A stretch of DNA of 64,000 nucleotides, taken from contig NZ_JBJDLK010000001.1 in NCBI RefSeq assembly GCF_045762675.1, forward strand, positions 372,001 to 436,000, in the 5' to 3' direction. Below, in pieces: positions 53,583 to 61,596 of the stretch (position 1 is the first letter of the stretch; each line of letters starts with the position of its first letter). This DNA comes from Elizabethkingia meningoseptica_A. Lineage in GTDB: Bacteria; Bacteroidota; Bacteroidia; Flavobacteriales; Weeksellaceae. The notes beneath the pieces are model-generated. The model was not told where the DNA came from. It worked only from the letters and a program-made list of their open reading frames with translations, and did not search any database. The translations under genes and the position numbers were made by a program.

Positions 53583-54167
53583 ATGAAAAAGCTATATTGT
53601 TTTGACTTCGACGGAACGATAACAACCCGGGACACTATGTTTTTGTTTCTCAGATTTTATAATCCCGGACGTTACTATCTTCAGTTTATGAGGCATGTGC
53701 CCCTGTTTGTACTGATGAAAATGAAACTGGCCAATACAGAAAGAGTTAAAAAAAGTTTTATTACCTCTATCCTGAAAGATGAAAGACAAGTGAAGCTTGA
53801 ACAGCTGGCCCAAAGTTTTTTTGAGGAATATAAAAACAGTATTGTACGGGAAAATGCTTTGGACTTTTTCCGGAATATAGATAAGAATGCCACTGCTTAT
53901 CTGGTAACGGCATCTTTGGATATATGGGTAAAACCTTTTGCAGATCATTTTAATTTTGGCTGTATCTCTACAGAAGCTAAATTTGTAAATGGTAAATTTG
54001 CAGGAGATTTTGCGACAAGGAATTGTAACGGACCTGAGAAGGTGTACCGTATAAAGAGAACAATAGATTTAACAAAGTTTGATAAAACCATAGCCTTTGG
54101 AGATACCTCCGGAGACAAGCAGATGTTGGAATGGGCAGATGAGGGTTATTTTAAATTTTTTCACTAA
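53583..54167 (+). CDS. HAD-IB family phosphatase
   Basis: 194 residues. Motif I FDFDGTITTRDT with the nucleophile Asp, a helical cap (YLQFMRHVPLFVLMKMKL), VTASLDIW (motif II), and FGDTSGDKQML (motif IV) are intact. Its place behind the phosphoribosyltransferase suggests the substrate is phosphoribosyl-polyprenyl phosphate (inference); phosphoserine-phosphatase-like activity is the alternative. Confidence 0.85.
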   Translation: MKKLYCFDFDGTITTRDTMFLFLRFYNPGRYYLQFMRHVPLFVLMKMKLANTERVKKSFITSILKDERQVKLEQLAQSFFEEYKNSIVRENALDFFRNIDKNATAYLVTASLDIWVKPFADHFNFGCISTEAKFVNGKFAGDFATRNCNGPEKVYRIKRTIDLTKFDKTIAFGDTSGDKQMLEWADEGYFKFFH

Positions 54168-54279
54168 TTTTAATCTCTGATACAGAAAAATTAACGAGGA
54201 TGATTATGATGATAAAAATCTTCTGAAATAAAGTAATTAAGCGATAAAGCAAAAACTATAATAACAAGAGATCTGAACA

Positions 54280-55443
54280 ATGAATAGAGTGTATCTTGAT
54301 AATGCAGCGACAACACCCCTTTTGGAAGAGGTTATAGATGCAATGGTAGATGTGATGAAGAATCAGTACGGAAACCCTTCTTCCACATACAGTATCGGAC
54401 AGGAAGCAAAGTCCATAATTGAAGAAAACAGGCGTAAAGTTGCAAATTATCTCAATGTATCACCAGCAGAGATTATTTTTACATCTTGTGGTACAGAATC
54501 TAACAACATGATTATTAAATCGTGTGTAGATCATTTGGGAGTACAGCGCATTATTACTTCTCCAATGGAGCATAAATGCGTAGCAGAAACATGCCTGGAG
54601 ATGAAAAAGATGCGCGGAGTAGAGCTTGTATACCTTCGCCCGGATCAAAAAGGAGATTTTGACCTGGCTAAGCTTGAAGCCCTTCTTCAGAATTCAGAAA
54701 AGAAGACTCTGGTAAGTTTAATGCATGCGAATAATGAGATTGGAAATTTACTGGATATAGAAAAGGTTGCATCATTATGTAAACAATATGGGGCGCTTTA
54801 TCATTCGGATACCGTGCAGACAGTAGCACATATGCCTTTGGATTTTTCTAAAATCATGGTAGATTTCGCTTCTTGCAGTGCTCATAAGTTTCACGGGCCT
54901 AAGGGCGCCGGATTTGCATTTGTAAGAAAATCATCCGGATTGAAAGGACTTATTGTAGGAGGTTCACAGGAAAGAAGCCTTCGTGCCGGTACAGAGAATG
55001 TAACCGGGATTGTAGGTCTTGGTAAAGCTTTGGATATTGCTGTTGAACATATGGATGAATATGCAAGCCATATGGAAGAAATAAAGACTTATACAATAGA
55101 GAAATTAACGGAAAAAATACCAGGTGTAGCATTCAATGGCCATAGTGCTGAAAAGAATACAAGCCTTTATACTGTATTAAGTGTTCTTTTGCCATTTAAA
55201 AATCCACTTATTGGTTTACAATTAGACATGAAAGGAATCGCAGTTTCTCAGGGAAGTGCATGCAGTTCCGGAGCGGCAAAACCGTCTATGGTTATGATGT
55301 CTTTGCTTACAGATGAGCAAATGGACAATTGTACTCCTTTGCGTTTATCCTTCAGTCATATGACAACAAAATCCGATATAGATGCTTTAGCAAACGCTTT
55401 AGAAGAGATTAAGCAATCGACTATCGAAAAAATGAATGTTTGA
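54280..55443 (+). CDS. Cysteine desulfurase (NifS/IscS-like)
   Basis: 387 residues. VYLDNAATTP at the start, PLP Lys203 in SCSAHKFHGPKG, and the active Cys328 in QGSACSSGAAKPS are present. The short loop before Cys resembles class I (IscS/NifS). It supplies persulfide for Fe-S clusters or tRNA thiolation. No iscU or sufBCD is next to it. Confidence 0.92.
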   Translation: MNRVYLDNAATTPLLEEVIDAMVDVMKNQYGNPSSTYSIGQEAKSIIEENRRKVANYLNVSPAEIIFTSCGTESNNMIIKSCVDHLGVQRIITSPMEHKCVAETCLEMKKMRGVELVYLRPDQKGDFDLAKLEALLQNSEKKTLVSLMHANNEIGNLLDIEKVASLCKQYGALYHSDTVQTVAHMPLDFSKIMVDFASCSAHKFHGPKGAGFAFVRKSSGLKGLIVGGSQERSLRAGTENVTGIVGLGKALDIAVEHMDEYASHMEEIKTYTIEKLTEKIPGVAFNGHSAEKNTSLYTVLSVLLPFKNPLIGLQLDMKGIAVSQGSACSSGAAKPSMVMMSLLTDEQMDNCTPLRLSFSHMTTKSDIDALANALEEIKQSTIEKMNV

Positions 55444-55471
55444 TATAGACATTCGGGTATAATAAATTGTG

Positions 55472-55479
55472 TAAATTTG
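55472..55479 (+). promoter_or_regulatory. -7 box of trxA
   Basis: TAAATTTG, 32 bases before the ATG; the -33 box is weak. Confidence 0.5.
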
Positions 55480-55511
55480 TAAACTTAAATTAAACGAAAT
55501 AAAAAAGAATT

Positions 55512-55826
55512 ATGGCATTAGAAATCACTGATTCAACATTCAATGAAGTAATTAATTCCGACAAACCAGTATTAATTGACTTCTGGGCAACATGGTGTGG
55601 TCCGTGCAGAATGTTGGCTCCAATTATTGAGGAAATTGCTACCGATTTTGATGGAAAGGCGGTTATTGGAAAAGTAGATGTAGACAACAATCAGCAAATC
55701 TCTATGGAGTTTGGGATTAGAAATATTCCTACTGTTTTGATCTTCAAAAACGGCGAGGTTGTAGATAAATTAGTTGGTGTATCTCCGAAAGAGGTTATTG
55801 CACAGAAATTATCTGCACATTTATAG
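55512..55826 (+). CDS. trxA: Thioredoxin
   Basis: 104 residues, cytoplasmic. WCGPC (Cys29, Cys32) in LIDFWATWCGPCRML, NIPTVLIFKNGE with cis-Pro. General protein disulfide reductase. Terminator follows. Confidence 0.95.
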   Translation: MALEITDSTFNEVINSDKPVLIDFWATWCGPCRMLAPIIEEIATDFDGKAVIGKVDVDNNQQISMEFGIRNIPTVLIFKNGEVVDKLVGVSPKEVIAQKLSAHL

Positions 55827-55847
55827 AAAAAAATATAACTGAGAATG

Positions 55848-55878
55848 AACGCTTTCCAACAAGGGAAGCGTTTTTTTT
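55848..55878 (+). terminator. Intrinsic terminator of trxA
   Basis: AACGCTTTCC/GGGAAGCGTT stem (one G-T pair) and eight T residues. Confidence 0.88.
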
Positions 55879-55887
55879 GGAAAAATG

Positions 55888-55918
55888 TTTGTTAGTATCG
55901 ATTATTATTGTACTTTTG
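55888..55918 (+). promoter_or_regulatory. Complete promoter of the tRNA-Asp cluster
   Basis: TTTG at 55888-55891, a 19-base spacer, then TACTTTTG at 55911-55918, about 50 bases before the first tRNA. Confidence 0.75.
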
Positions 55919-55968
55919 CAACCACAATAATCAAGGTAAACGCAGACGTTTTTTAAGATTATGAAAAA

Positions 55969-56042
55969 GATCCGGTAGTTCAGCTGGTTAGAATGCCGCC
56001 CTGTCACGGCGGAGGTCGCGGGTTCGAGTCCCGTCCGGATCG
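55969..56042 (+). tRNA. tRNA-Asp (GTC), copy 1
   Basis: 74 bases without encoded CCA. Acceptor GATCCGG/CCGGATC plus G, anticodon stem CCGCC/GGCGG with loop CTGTCAC holding GTC, and GGTTCGAGTCC in the T arm. Differs from the other two copies only by C for T in the D arm (CAGCTGG). Confidence 0.96.
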
Positions 56043-56075
56043 CAAAAGTTTTATCAATTTACTTTAAAAAAAATT

Positions 56076-56149
56076 GATCCGGTAGTTCAGTTGGTTAGAA
56101 TGCCGCCCTGTCACGGCGGAGGTCGCGGGTTCGAGTCCCGTCCGGATCG
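56076..56149 (+). tRNA. tRNA-Asp (GTC), copy 2
   Basis: Same fold and anticodon as copy 1; begins 107 bases after it. The spacer between them holds a small ATCAATTT/AAATTGAT inverted repeat. Confidence 0.96.
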
Positions 56150-56181
56150 CAGAAGTTTTATCAATTTACTTTAAAAAAATT

Positions 56182-56255
56182 GATCCGGTAGTTCAGTTGG
56201 TTAGAATGCCGCCCTGTCACGGCGGAGGTCGCGGGTTCGAGTCCCGTCCGGATCG
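56182..56255 (+). tRNA. tRNA-Asp (GTC), copy 3
   Basis: Identical to copy 2; begins 106 bases after it behind a nearly identical spacer. It faces the integrase gene and is the likely attachment target. Confidence 0.96.
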
Positions 56256-56278
56256 CAACTATTAAATCAAAATAGTAC

Positions 56279-56312
56279 AAAAAGCTTTAAAACAGGTGTT
56301 TTAAAGCTTTTT
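56279..56312 (+). terminator. Terminator of the tRNA cluster
   Basis: AAAAGCTTTAAAAC pairs with GTTTTAAAGCTTTT around an AGGT loop, then T residues. Confidence 0.88.
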
Positions 56313-56359
56313 CTGTTTTGTGCTGGTTCCAAAAAGAGCTAAAAAATCACAATATGAAA

Positions 56360-56441
56360 GTGACCTATTCAGTGACCTGTTGAAAGGGGAAGAAAAAGGT
56401 CACTGAAAAGTACGAAGAAAGCCTATTCATGGGCCTATTCA
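56360..56441. repeat. 12-bp-period direct repeats between tRNA-Asp and integrase (candidate arm sites)
   Basis: GTGACCTATTCA (56360-56371) is followed at once by GTGACCTGTTGA (56372-56383). GCCTATTCA at 56421 and 56433 repeats with the same 12-bp step. TTCAGTGACCT (56368-56378) is mirrored at 56397-56407. Such arrays beside an integrase gene are typical of recombinase arm-binding sites; that role is inferred. Confidence 0.6.
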
Positions 56442-56507
56442 GAAATTGAACATCTTGTGGAAAGTTTTTAATGAGTCTATGTTTAGAATTTTTAAAAACA
56501 GTACAAA

Positions 56508-57749
56508 ATGAATAAGACATTCAGCCTTCTTTTTTATCTCAAAAAAGCTAAAATCAATGCATTGGGAAAAGTACCCATCTATATGAGAATTACCATAGAT
56601 GGAGAAATTTCTGAGCTAAGCACAAAACGAACTATATTACCATCGAAATGGAACTCTCAAGCTCAAAGCATGAAAGGAGTTTCAGAGGAATGTAAATCTT
56701 TTAATTATTATCTTAAAATATTTGAACAGAAAGCTTATGATACTTATCACAACCTGATAAGAGAAAATGAGTCAGTTAGTAGTCTAATTCTTAAGAATAG
56801 ATTATTAGGGAGAGATCAAAATATTAGAATGCTTATTCCAATCTTTCAGGATCATAATAACAGAATGGAGAAGTTGATAGGGAAGGAGTTTGCTAAAGGA
56901 ACATTAACTCGTTATAAAACTTGCCTAAGTCATACTAAAGAATTTTTAGAATGGAAATATCAGAAATCTGATATTGATATAAAAAAAATCGATTATGCTT
57001 TTCTAAATGATTTTGAATTTTATCTGCGAACTGAAAAATCCTGTGGGAATAATTCGGCGGTAAAGTATCTGATGAACTTTGGTAAAATTATCAGAAATTG
57101 CATTGCGAATGGTTGGATAGATAAAAATCCATATCTTAATTATGACTCCACCTTTAAAGAAGTGGACCGGGTATTTTTAAATAATGATGAAATAGAAAGG
57201 CTTTTTAATAAAGATTTTAAAAATGAACGTCTTTCACAAGTGAGATATATATTCTTGTTCAGTTGCTTTACCGGCTTAGCCTATATAGATACACAAAAGC
57301 TTACACAGGAAAATATTAATATAGGATTAGATGGAAGTAAATGGATTTTTACTAAGCGTCAGAAAACCATGACTAATTCTAATATCCCGCTTCTTTATCA
57401 GGCAGAACAGATTATTGAGAAATATAAGGATCATCCTGCTTGTTTAAATAAGGGTAGATTACTTCCGGTTCTTAGCAATCAGAAGATGAATGCATATCTA
57501 AAAGAAATTGCAGACCTTTGCGGAATCAATAAGGAATTAACATATCATATTGCACGTCATACTTTTGCTACAACAATAACTTTGTCTAATGGAGTTCCAA
57601 TAGAAAGTGTAAGTAAGATGCTTGGACATAAAAATATTAGGACTACTCAGCATTATGCCAAAATTTTGGATAAAAAAGTAAGCGAGGATATGATATTATT
57701 AAAACAGAAATTTATAAAGAAAGGATGTAAAGTAGTAGCCAAGACTTGA
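56508..57749 (+). CDS. Tyrosine recombinase (integrase) of an integrative element
   Basis: 413 residues. An arm-binding domain (about 1-95, TFSLLFYLKKAKINALGKVPIYMRI), a SAM-like core-binding domain (LIGKEFAKGTLTRYKTCLSHTKEFL), and a catalytic domain with HIARHTFATT (His-x-x-Arg), LGHKNIRTTQHYAKI (His and nucleophile Tyr). The first catalytic Arg position reads FTGLAYID, with Ala where many enzymes have Arg, as in many Bacteroidota transposon integrases. It sits 252 bases after tRNA-Asp copy 3 and reads away from it. It would integrate and excise the element carrying the genes to its right. Confidence 0.92.
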   Translation: MNKTFSLLFYLKKAKINALGKVPIYMRITIDGEISELSTKRTILPSKWNSQAQSMKGVSEECKSFNYYLKIFEQKAYDTYHNLIRENESVSSLILKNRLLGRDQNIRMLIPIFQDHNNRMEKLIGKEFAKGTLTRYKTCLSHTKEFLEWKYQKSDIDIKKIDYAFLNDFEFYLRTEKSCGNNSAVKYLMNFGKIIRNCIANGWIDKNPYLNYDSTFKEVDRVFLNNDEIERLFNKDFKNERLSQVRYIFLFSCFTGLAYIDTQKLTQENINIGLDGSKWIFTKRQKTMTNSNIPLLYQAEQIIEKYKDHPACLNKGRLLPVLSNQKMNAYLKEIADLCGINKELTYHIARHTFATTITLSNGVPIESVSKMLGHKNIRTTQHYAKILDKKVSEDMILLKQKFIKKGCKVVAKT

Positions 57750-57792
57750 TCTGACAATTCGGTTTAAAAATAATGTCAGTTATCCAATATTG

Positions 57793-57820
57793 TCCTTACT
57801 TTTGAAAGTAAGGATTTTTT
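57793..57820 (+). terminator. Terminator of the integrase gene
   Basis: TCCTTACTTT/AAAGTAAGGA perfect stem with a 2-base loop and six T residues. The rest of 57821-57996 shows no feature I can support. Confidence 0.88.
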
Positions 57821-57996
57821 GTTCCTCTACAAATGTCACCAAAATTTCTCTTTTATAATAGACTTACTATACAAAAACGTTTATATAATAGACAATGCTT
57901 TTCCATAAGTGTTCTTTCTTTGCTGTAATGAAGAGAGTCTGCTTATTTTCTATAGAATTTGATTAGTGAACTATCAAGGGAATTTCCGTTTTCAGG

Positions 57997-58033
57997 AAAA
58001 AAGACTGCACTAAATAAATCAGAACAGTCTTTC
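57997..58033 (-). terminator. Probable terminator of the peptide cassette
   Basis: Minus-strand AAAGACTG/CAGTCTTT with an 18-base loop and a T-tract, 29 bases past the GLPGLI gene. Confidence 0.6.
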
Positions 58034-58061
58034 CACATCTCATACGATTATTAAAATATTT

Positions 58062-58874
58062 CTAAGGATAGGCGATAGCCTTATCTTTTTCAATTGGAAG
58101 ATAGTATTTTTTTATGTTATCTTGTAAACTCTTTCTCTTTCTACTAATTTCTTCAGGAGTGTTTAGATTTTGTTCGGAATCTATTGTGCCGCCTTTTTTG
58201 GCAAAACTCTGAAGAATTTCAACAATATTATTATAATAATCTAATTTGATTTTTTGATATTGTTTCAGAGAAACTGAGATTGGTTTTTTTCCATAATGGG
58301 TTTCTAAAAAACTATTTGTATCAAATGTTTCAGGAAGATTAAGGCTTTTTATTAAAGAATAATGAAAAACATTTTCAGAATCATATATTTCAAAGATTAG
58401 ACCGGATAAGCCCGTAAATTTATACGGTCCTTCTTGAAATGGAATTTCAGAATTAAACCAGGCTGTCCATTTTCTCCCACCAAAGTTTGTACTTGCTTTT
58501 TGAAGTGTATAATTGTCAACTTTTTTTGTTTCCTTCTGTAATTTCCAATCTATCTTATCTTTTGATGTTATAACAAAATAGTCATATGTGTGTGTATGAA
58601 AAGATTTATTTTCTGAACTATTGGTTCCTCTTAATATCAATTGATCTACTTCAGAATTAGTTTGTATATCTTCTCCATTTTTTTTCCGGAGAGAATCAAC
58701 CTGAAGAAACTCATAATCATAGAACTTGACAAAATTTTTATCAATATCAAGTACCATATTGGTTTTGTTAATCTCTCCATTCTTCTGAATTGCCAATTCA
58801 TAAATAAATCTATGTGTTTGAGAGATTGCGAAGCCATAGATAATAATAAAGATGAGTGTAAATATTTTTTTCAT
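58062..58874 (-). CDS. GLPGLI family protein
   Basis: 270 residues with a signal peptide (FTLIFIIIYGFAISQ). The GLPGLI block appears as PYKFTGLSGLIFEIYDSEN, preceded by GRKWTAWFNSEIPFQEGP. The family is Bacteroidota-specific, secreted, of unknown function. It lies 12 bases after the cassette's signal peptidase gene, so it is probably the last gene of that operon. A role in handling the small peptides is inference from place. Confidence 0.85.
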   Translation of the reverse strand: MKKIFTLIFIIIYGFAISQTHRFIYELAIQKNGEINKTNMVLDIDKNFVKFYDYEFLQVDSLRKKNGEDIQTNSEVDQLILRGTNSSENKSFHTHTYDYFVITSKDKIDWKLQKETKKVDNYTLQKASTNFGGRKWTAWFNSEIPFQEGPYKFTGLSGLIFEIYDSENVFHYSLIKSLNLPETFDTNSFLETHYGKKPISVSLKQYQKIKLDYYNNIVEILQSFAKKGGTIDSEQNLNTPEEISRKRKSLQDNIKKYYLPIEKDKAIAYP

Positions 58875-58886
58875 TTTAAATAATTT

Positions 58887-59534
58887 TTATAAACTGATGA
58901 TTACTTTTCCTTTTAAATCTAAAATATTGATAGGTCCAAAAGTACGAGAATCTATGGAACCTGCTCTATTGTCCCCTACAAGAAAGTAATAATCATTTTG
59001 AAATGTATAATATTTATTATTCTTCCAGTTTTTGTTGTTGGTTACATTAAAATTATTATTTACTTCAGAATTGATCAAATTTTGGTATAAAGAGATGGTT
59101 TCTGGGGTTAATATAATTTTCATACCCTTTTTTGGTATCTTGTATGCTCCTATATTATATGGTGTCCAATTTCTACCATAATTATAATAAATGTCAGATT
59201 TTGTGAATATATCAATATCTGAACTATATTTTAAGATGGCACTTGACGGAGGAGAAACAAATTTGTTATTTAAGTAGATTTTACCATTTATTATTTTAAT
59301 TGAATCTCCTGGCATGCCAATACAGCGTTTTATGAGGTTTTCTTTATTGCGTTTAAAAATTACAATATCATTCTGCTTTAGGGTATATAAATTTTTTAAA
59401 ATCAGAACTCTATCTCCATTTTCATATGTATTTTTCATTGAACTCTGATTAATAGTATATACTTCTATAAAAAATAATCTGAGTACCATCAATATTAAGA
59501 GAAAGAAGATGAAGTATATTACCTTTTTTTTCAT
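58887..59534 (-). CDS. Dedicated type I signal peptidase
   Basis: 215 residues from the ATG at 59534, which overlaps the upstream stop as ATGA; an ATG three codons earlier is possible. One N-terminal membrane helix (VIYFIFFLLILMVLRLFFI), catalytic Ser32 in INQSSMKNTY, Lys69 in LIKRCIGMPGD, and YFLVGDNRAGSIDSRTFG are complete. It is less than half the size of the housekeeping lepB product near 48 kb and only distantly related. Its position among exported peptide genes suggests it matures those precursors. Confidence 0.88.
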   Translation of the reverse strand: MKKKVIYFIFFLLILMVLRLFFIEVYTINQSSMKNTYENGDRVLILKNLYTLKQNDIVIFKRNKENLIKRCIGMPGDSIKIINGKIYLNNKFVSPPSSAILKYSSDIDIFTKSDIYYNYGRNWTPYNIGAYKIPKKGMKIILTPETISLYQNLINSEVNNNFNVTNNKNWKNNKYYTFQNDYYFLVGDNRAGSIDSRTFGPINILDLKGKVIISL

Positions 59535-60097
59535 AATCCACATTCAATAGCTTTAGAATACAATCTTTTTGCTTTATCATTATCATAAAATGCTCCAAAT
59601 AAAATTAAGTTTTGGTTTTTATCAAGGAGCATAGTGTTATAAATATCATCCAGTAAAACAAATTTATTTATTGTTTTAAAAGAAAAGTACTGTTGTTCAT
59701 AATAAATGGGATAAGGAAAATTAGTTTTTTTTATGGCATCTAAAACATAAGTTTTAGTCGGTGCACTTGCAATAAAAATATAATCAACATTTTTATTTTC
59801 GGGCATATTCTTTAGGGCCGATTGTATCATTTTAAGTTCATTTACACATTTGTCACAATCGGCTGTAAAAAAATGAACTATTGTATAACTTTTTTTTATT
59901 GTTAGAGCTTTTTCTATATTTTGATGATCAGAAGTTAAGTTATTGGTTAAAATTTCCATATTAGAGGGGAATTCAACTCTCTTCTTATACCATGTTTTCA
60001 TTATTCCTCTAATTTCTGATCCTGTATTATCACACTCATTTTTACAGGAAGTGAATAGAAGTATGAAACCGAGTAAGAAAGGTATTAATGTTTTCAT
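59531..60097 (-). CDS. Thioredoxin-like lipoprotein with CDKC site
   Basis: 188 residues. Lipobox LLFTSC (Cys18), then a thioredoxin fold with TIVHFFTADCDKCVNELKM (Cys81, Cys84). The strand NVDYIFIASAP and the segment NKFVLLDD follow; the usual cis-Pro is not obvious. Likely a membrane-anchored periplasmic thiol oxidoreductase. The small peptides encoded upstream carry two and four Cys, so they are plausible substrates. Gap to the upstream gene is 2 bases. Confidence 0.8.
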   Translation of the reverse strand: MKTLIPFLLGFILLFTSCKNECDNTGSEIRGIMKTWYKKRVEFPSNMEILTNNLTSDHQNIEKALTIKKSYTIVHFFTADCDKCVNELKMIQSALKNMPENKNVDYIFIASAPTKTYVLDAIKKTNFPYPIYYEQQYFSFKTINKFVLLDDIYNTMLLDKNQNLILFGAFYDNDKAKRLYSKAIECGL

Positions 60098-60099
60098 TT

Positions 60100-61197
60100 C
60101 TAAAAATTTAATGTTGCTGAAAAAATCTTTGTCTCCTTGTCATCATAACAATAAAGTATACTGTTTTTACTATCAATATTTATTTTGCTTACCTCCCTAT
60201 CTAAAATCACTTCTTTAATAAATTTACCATCCCAATTGAATATCAAAATTCTATTTGATGTTGTTTTCCCTTCATAATTTCCAGAATACAAACCATAAAT
60301 ATATTTTTTATTAGTGGCAATAGATAAATAGGCATATTTGGTTTTTTCATTTTCCTCAATGGAAAATCCCCTTTCAAGCTTTGTAACCGTCATAATTGGA
60401 CCGAAATTTTCTTGGCTATGTAATATTTTTATTAATTTATCATTTGCATAAAATTCGGCTCTGTCAGCTCTATTATAAAAAACAGCAACTTTATTTTCAG
60501 TTGGGTGCTTAATACTTATTGCTTTAAATATAAATGCCTTATTGGGAAATTTAGTATTTGGACGGTCAAGGAGCATATCACTGTTAGTAACATCTGGAAG
60601 TGTTCCCACTTTTTTGATAATTTTCTCAGTATTAGCATATAGGTATCGGTTATCATCGAATGAAAATGTTGTTGCCAATATCAAGCTATCATTAATAATA
60701 TTGGGCGAAATTATATTTTTTAATTCTTTACCAAGAATAAACTCCTTCTCAGGAATATAATTTTTAGAATTTACCGAACGATCTTTACTAATTTTAAAAA
60801 ATTTGCTTAAAGTTATATCATAAGCCCATATAGATGAAAAAGAATTATCTTCTATAGATAACTTTGCTACCGATAATCCTTCATTCGATCCTGTACCACG
60901 TATAATTATTTCATTCAATAATTTTCCCGTTTTCAATGAATATAAATTAATAAGTTTAGGATCTCTTAAATTACCACATATTAATAAACTATCTTCAGCT
61001 ATAATATCAGTAAAAATCCCGTGGATATTTATTGGATGTAGAACTATTTTATTAGTATTACTTTCCGAAGTTTGAAATATAGAAATGGATGATTTTGCAT
61101 CATTGATTTTAAATTCAATTAATTTTGAATTTTCATTACTGCATGATATGAATAAGAAAGTAAAAAAAACAGGAACAAGATTCAAGAATTTTAGCAT
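60100..61197 (-). CDS. TolB-like beta-propeller lipoprotein (BF3164-type)
   Basis: 365 residues. Lipobox FLFISC (Cys19), then repeating strands typical of a six-bladed propeller (SSIWAYDITLSKFFKISKD, KIIKKVGTLPD, ILIFNWDGKFIKEVILD). Proteins of this type accompany NVEALA peptides in Bacteroidota (family knowledge). It probably binds the peptide or a partner on the periplasmic or outer face. It starts 39 bases after peptide A. Confidence 0.78.
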   Translation of the reverse strand: MLKFLNLVPVFFTFLFISCSNENSKLIEFKINDAKSSISIFQTSESNTNKIVLHPINIHGIFTDIIAEDSLLICGNLRDPKLINLYSLKTGKLLNEIIIRGTGSNEGLSVAKLSIEDNSFSSIWAYDITLSKFFKISKDRSVNSKNYIPEKEFILGKELKNIISPNIINDSLILATTFSFDDNRYLYANTEKIIKKVGTLPDVTNSDMLLDRPNTKFPNKAFIFKAISIKHPTENKVAVFYNRADRAEFYANDKLIKILHSQENFGPIMTVTKLERGFSIEENEKTKYAYLSIATNKKYIYGLYSGNYEGKTTSNRILIFNWDGKFIKEVILDREVSKINIDSKNSILYCYDDKETKIFSATLNF

Positions 61198-61236
61198 AAA
61201 TAAATGATAAAGGTATTAGTGAAAATAAATATATAT

Positions 61237-61464
61237 TTACTGAATCCCATGCTGATATGTGCATCTCTTAAGATTTGGATAAAGAGCACCAGTTTCTACA
61301 GATAAACAATCAGAATTAGTTGAAGGACAGTTACAATAAGCCGGTGCAATTTTTGCGCTTGCCCGTAGACTTTCCAAAGAGGAATTATCTACTGATAAAG
61401 AAAAGACTGTGATAATGATTAATACTAAAAATGATAATAAAATTTTAAAATACTTTTTATTCAT
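61237..61464 (-). CDS. NVEALA-like precursor peptide A, 75 aa
   Basis: A hydrophobic segment (about 6-24, FKILLSFLVLIIITVFSLS) is followed by VDNSSLESLRASA (25-37) and a 38-residue C-terminal part with four Cys (44, 46, 53, 68). It shares LSV-x(2)-SSLESLRA-x-A and NSDCLS-x(2)-TG-x(2)-Y with peptide B. SLESLRASA stands at the place of the NVEALA motif and ends in an Ala-x-Ala type cleavage site. The likely mature product starts at KIAPAYC. Secreted signal, bacteriocin or structural peptide; function unknown. Confidence 0.75.
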   Translation of the reverse strand: MNKKYFKILLSFLVLIIITVFSLSVDNSSLESLRASAKIAPAYCNCPSTNSDCLSVETGALYPNLKRCTYQHGIQ

Positions 61465-61526
61465 AATAATTATAGTTGTGATTAAGATAGGTTAGGTGAT
61501 ACTAAGAATTATTACTTAAATTTTAA

Positions 61527-61553
61527 ATAAGGAGATAGTCACTATCTCCTTAT
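61527..61553 (-). terminator. Intercistronic stem-loop between the two peptide genes
   Basis: ATAAGGAGATAG pairs perfectly with CTATCTCCTTAT (12 bp) around a 3-base loop; the minus-strand side is followed by a weak T-rich run. It lies in the 132-base gap between peptide B and peptide A and probably lowers expression of the genes downstream of peptide B. Confidence 0.7.
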
Positions 61554-61596
61554 CAAGAATTTTCTATTGAAATTTTATTGGATTATATTATTCCAA

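Noticed and set aside
55969..56255. Possible CRISPR-like or satellite repeat with a 107-bp period
   Set aside because: Each unit folds as a complete tRNA-Asp, so the period is tRNA duplication.
58887..59543. Conjugative-transfer TraF-type peptidase
   Set aside because: The Ser-Lys and GDNR motifs fit ordinary SPase I, and no conjugation genes are present in the window. TraF-like use cannot be fully excluded because the element continues past the edge.
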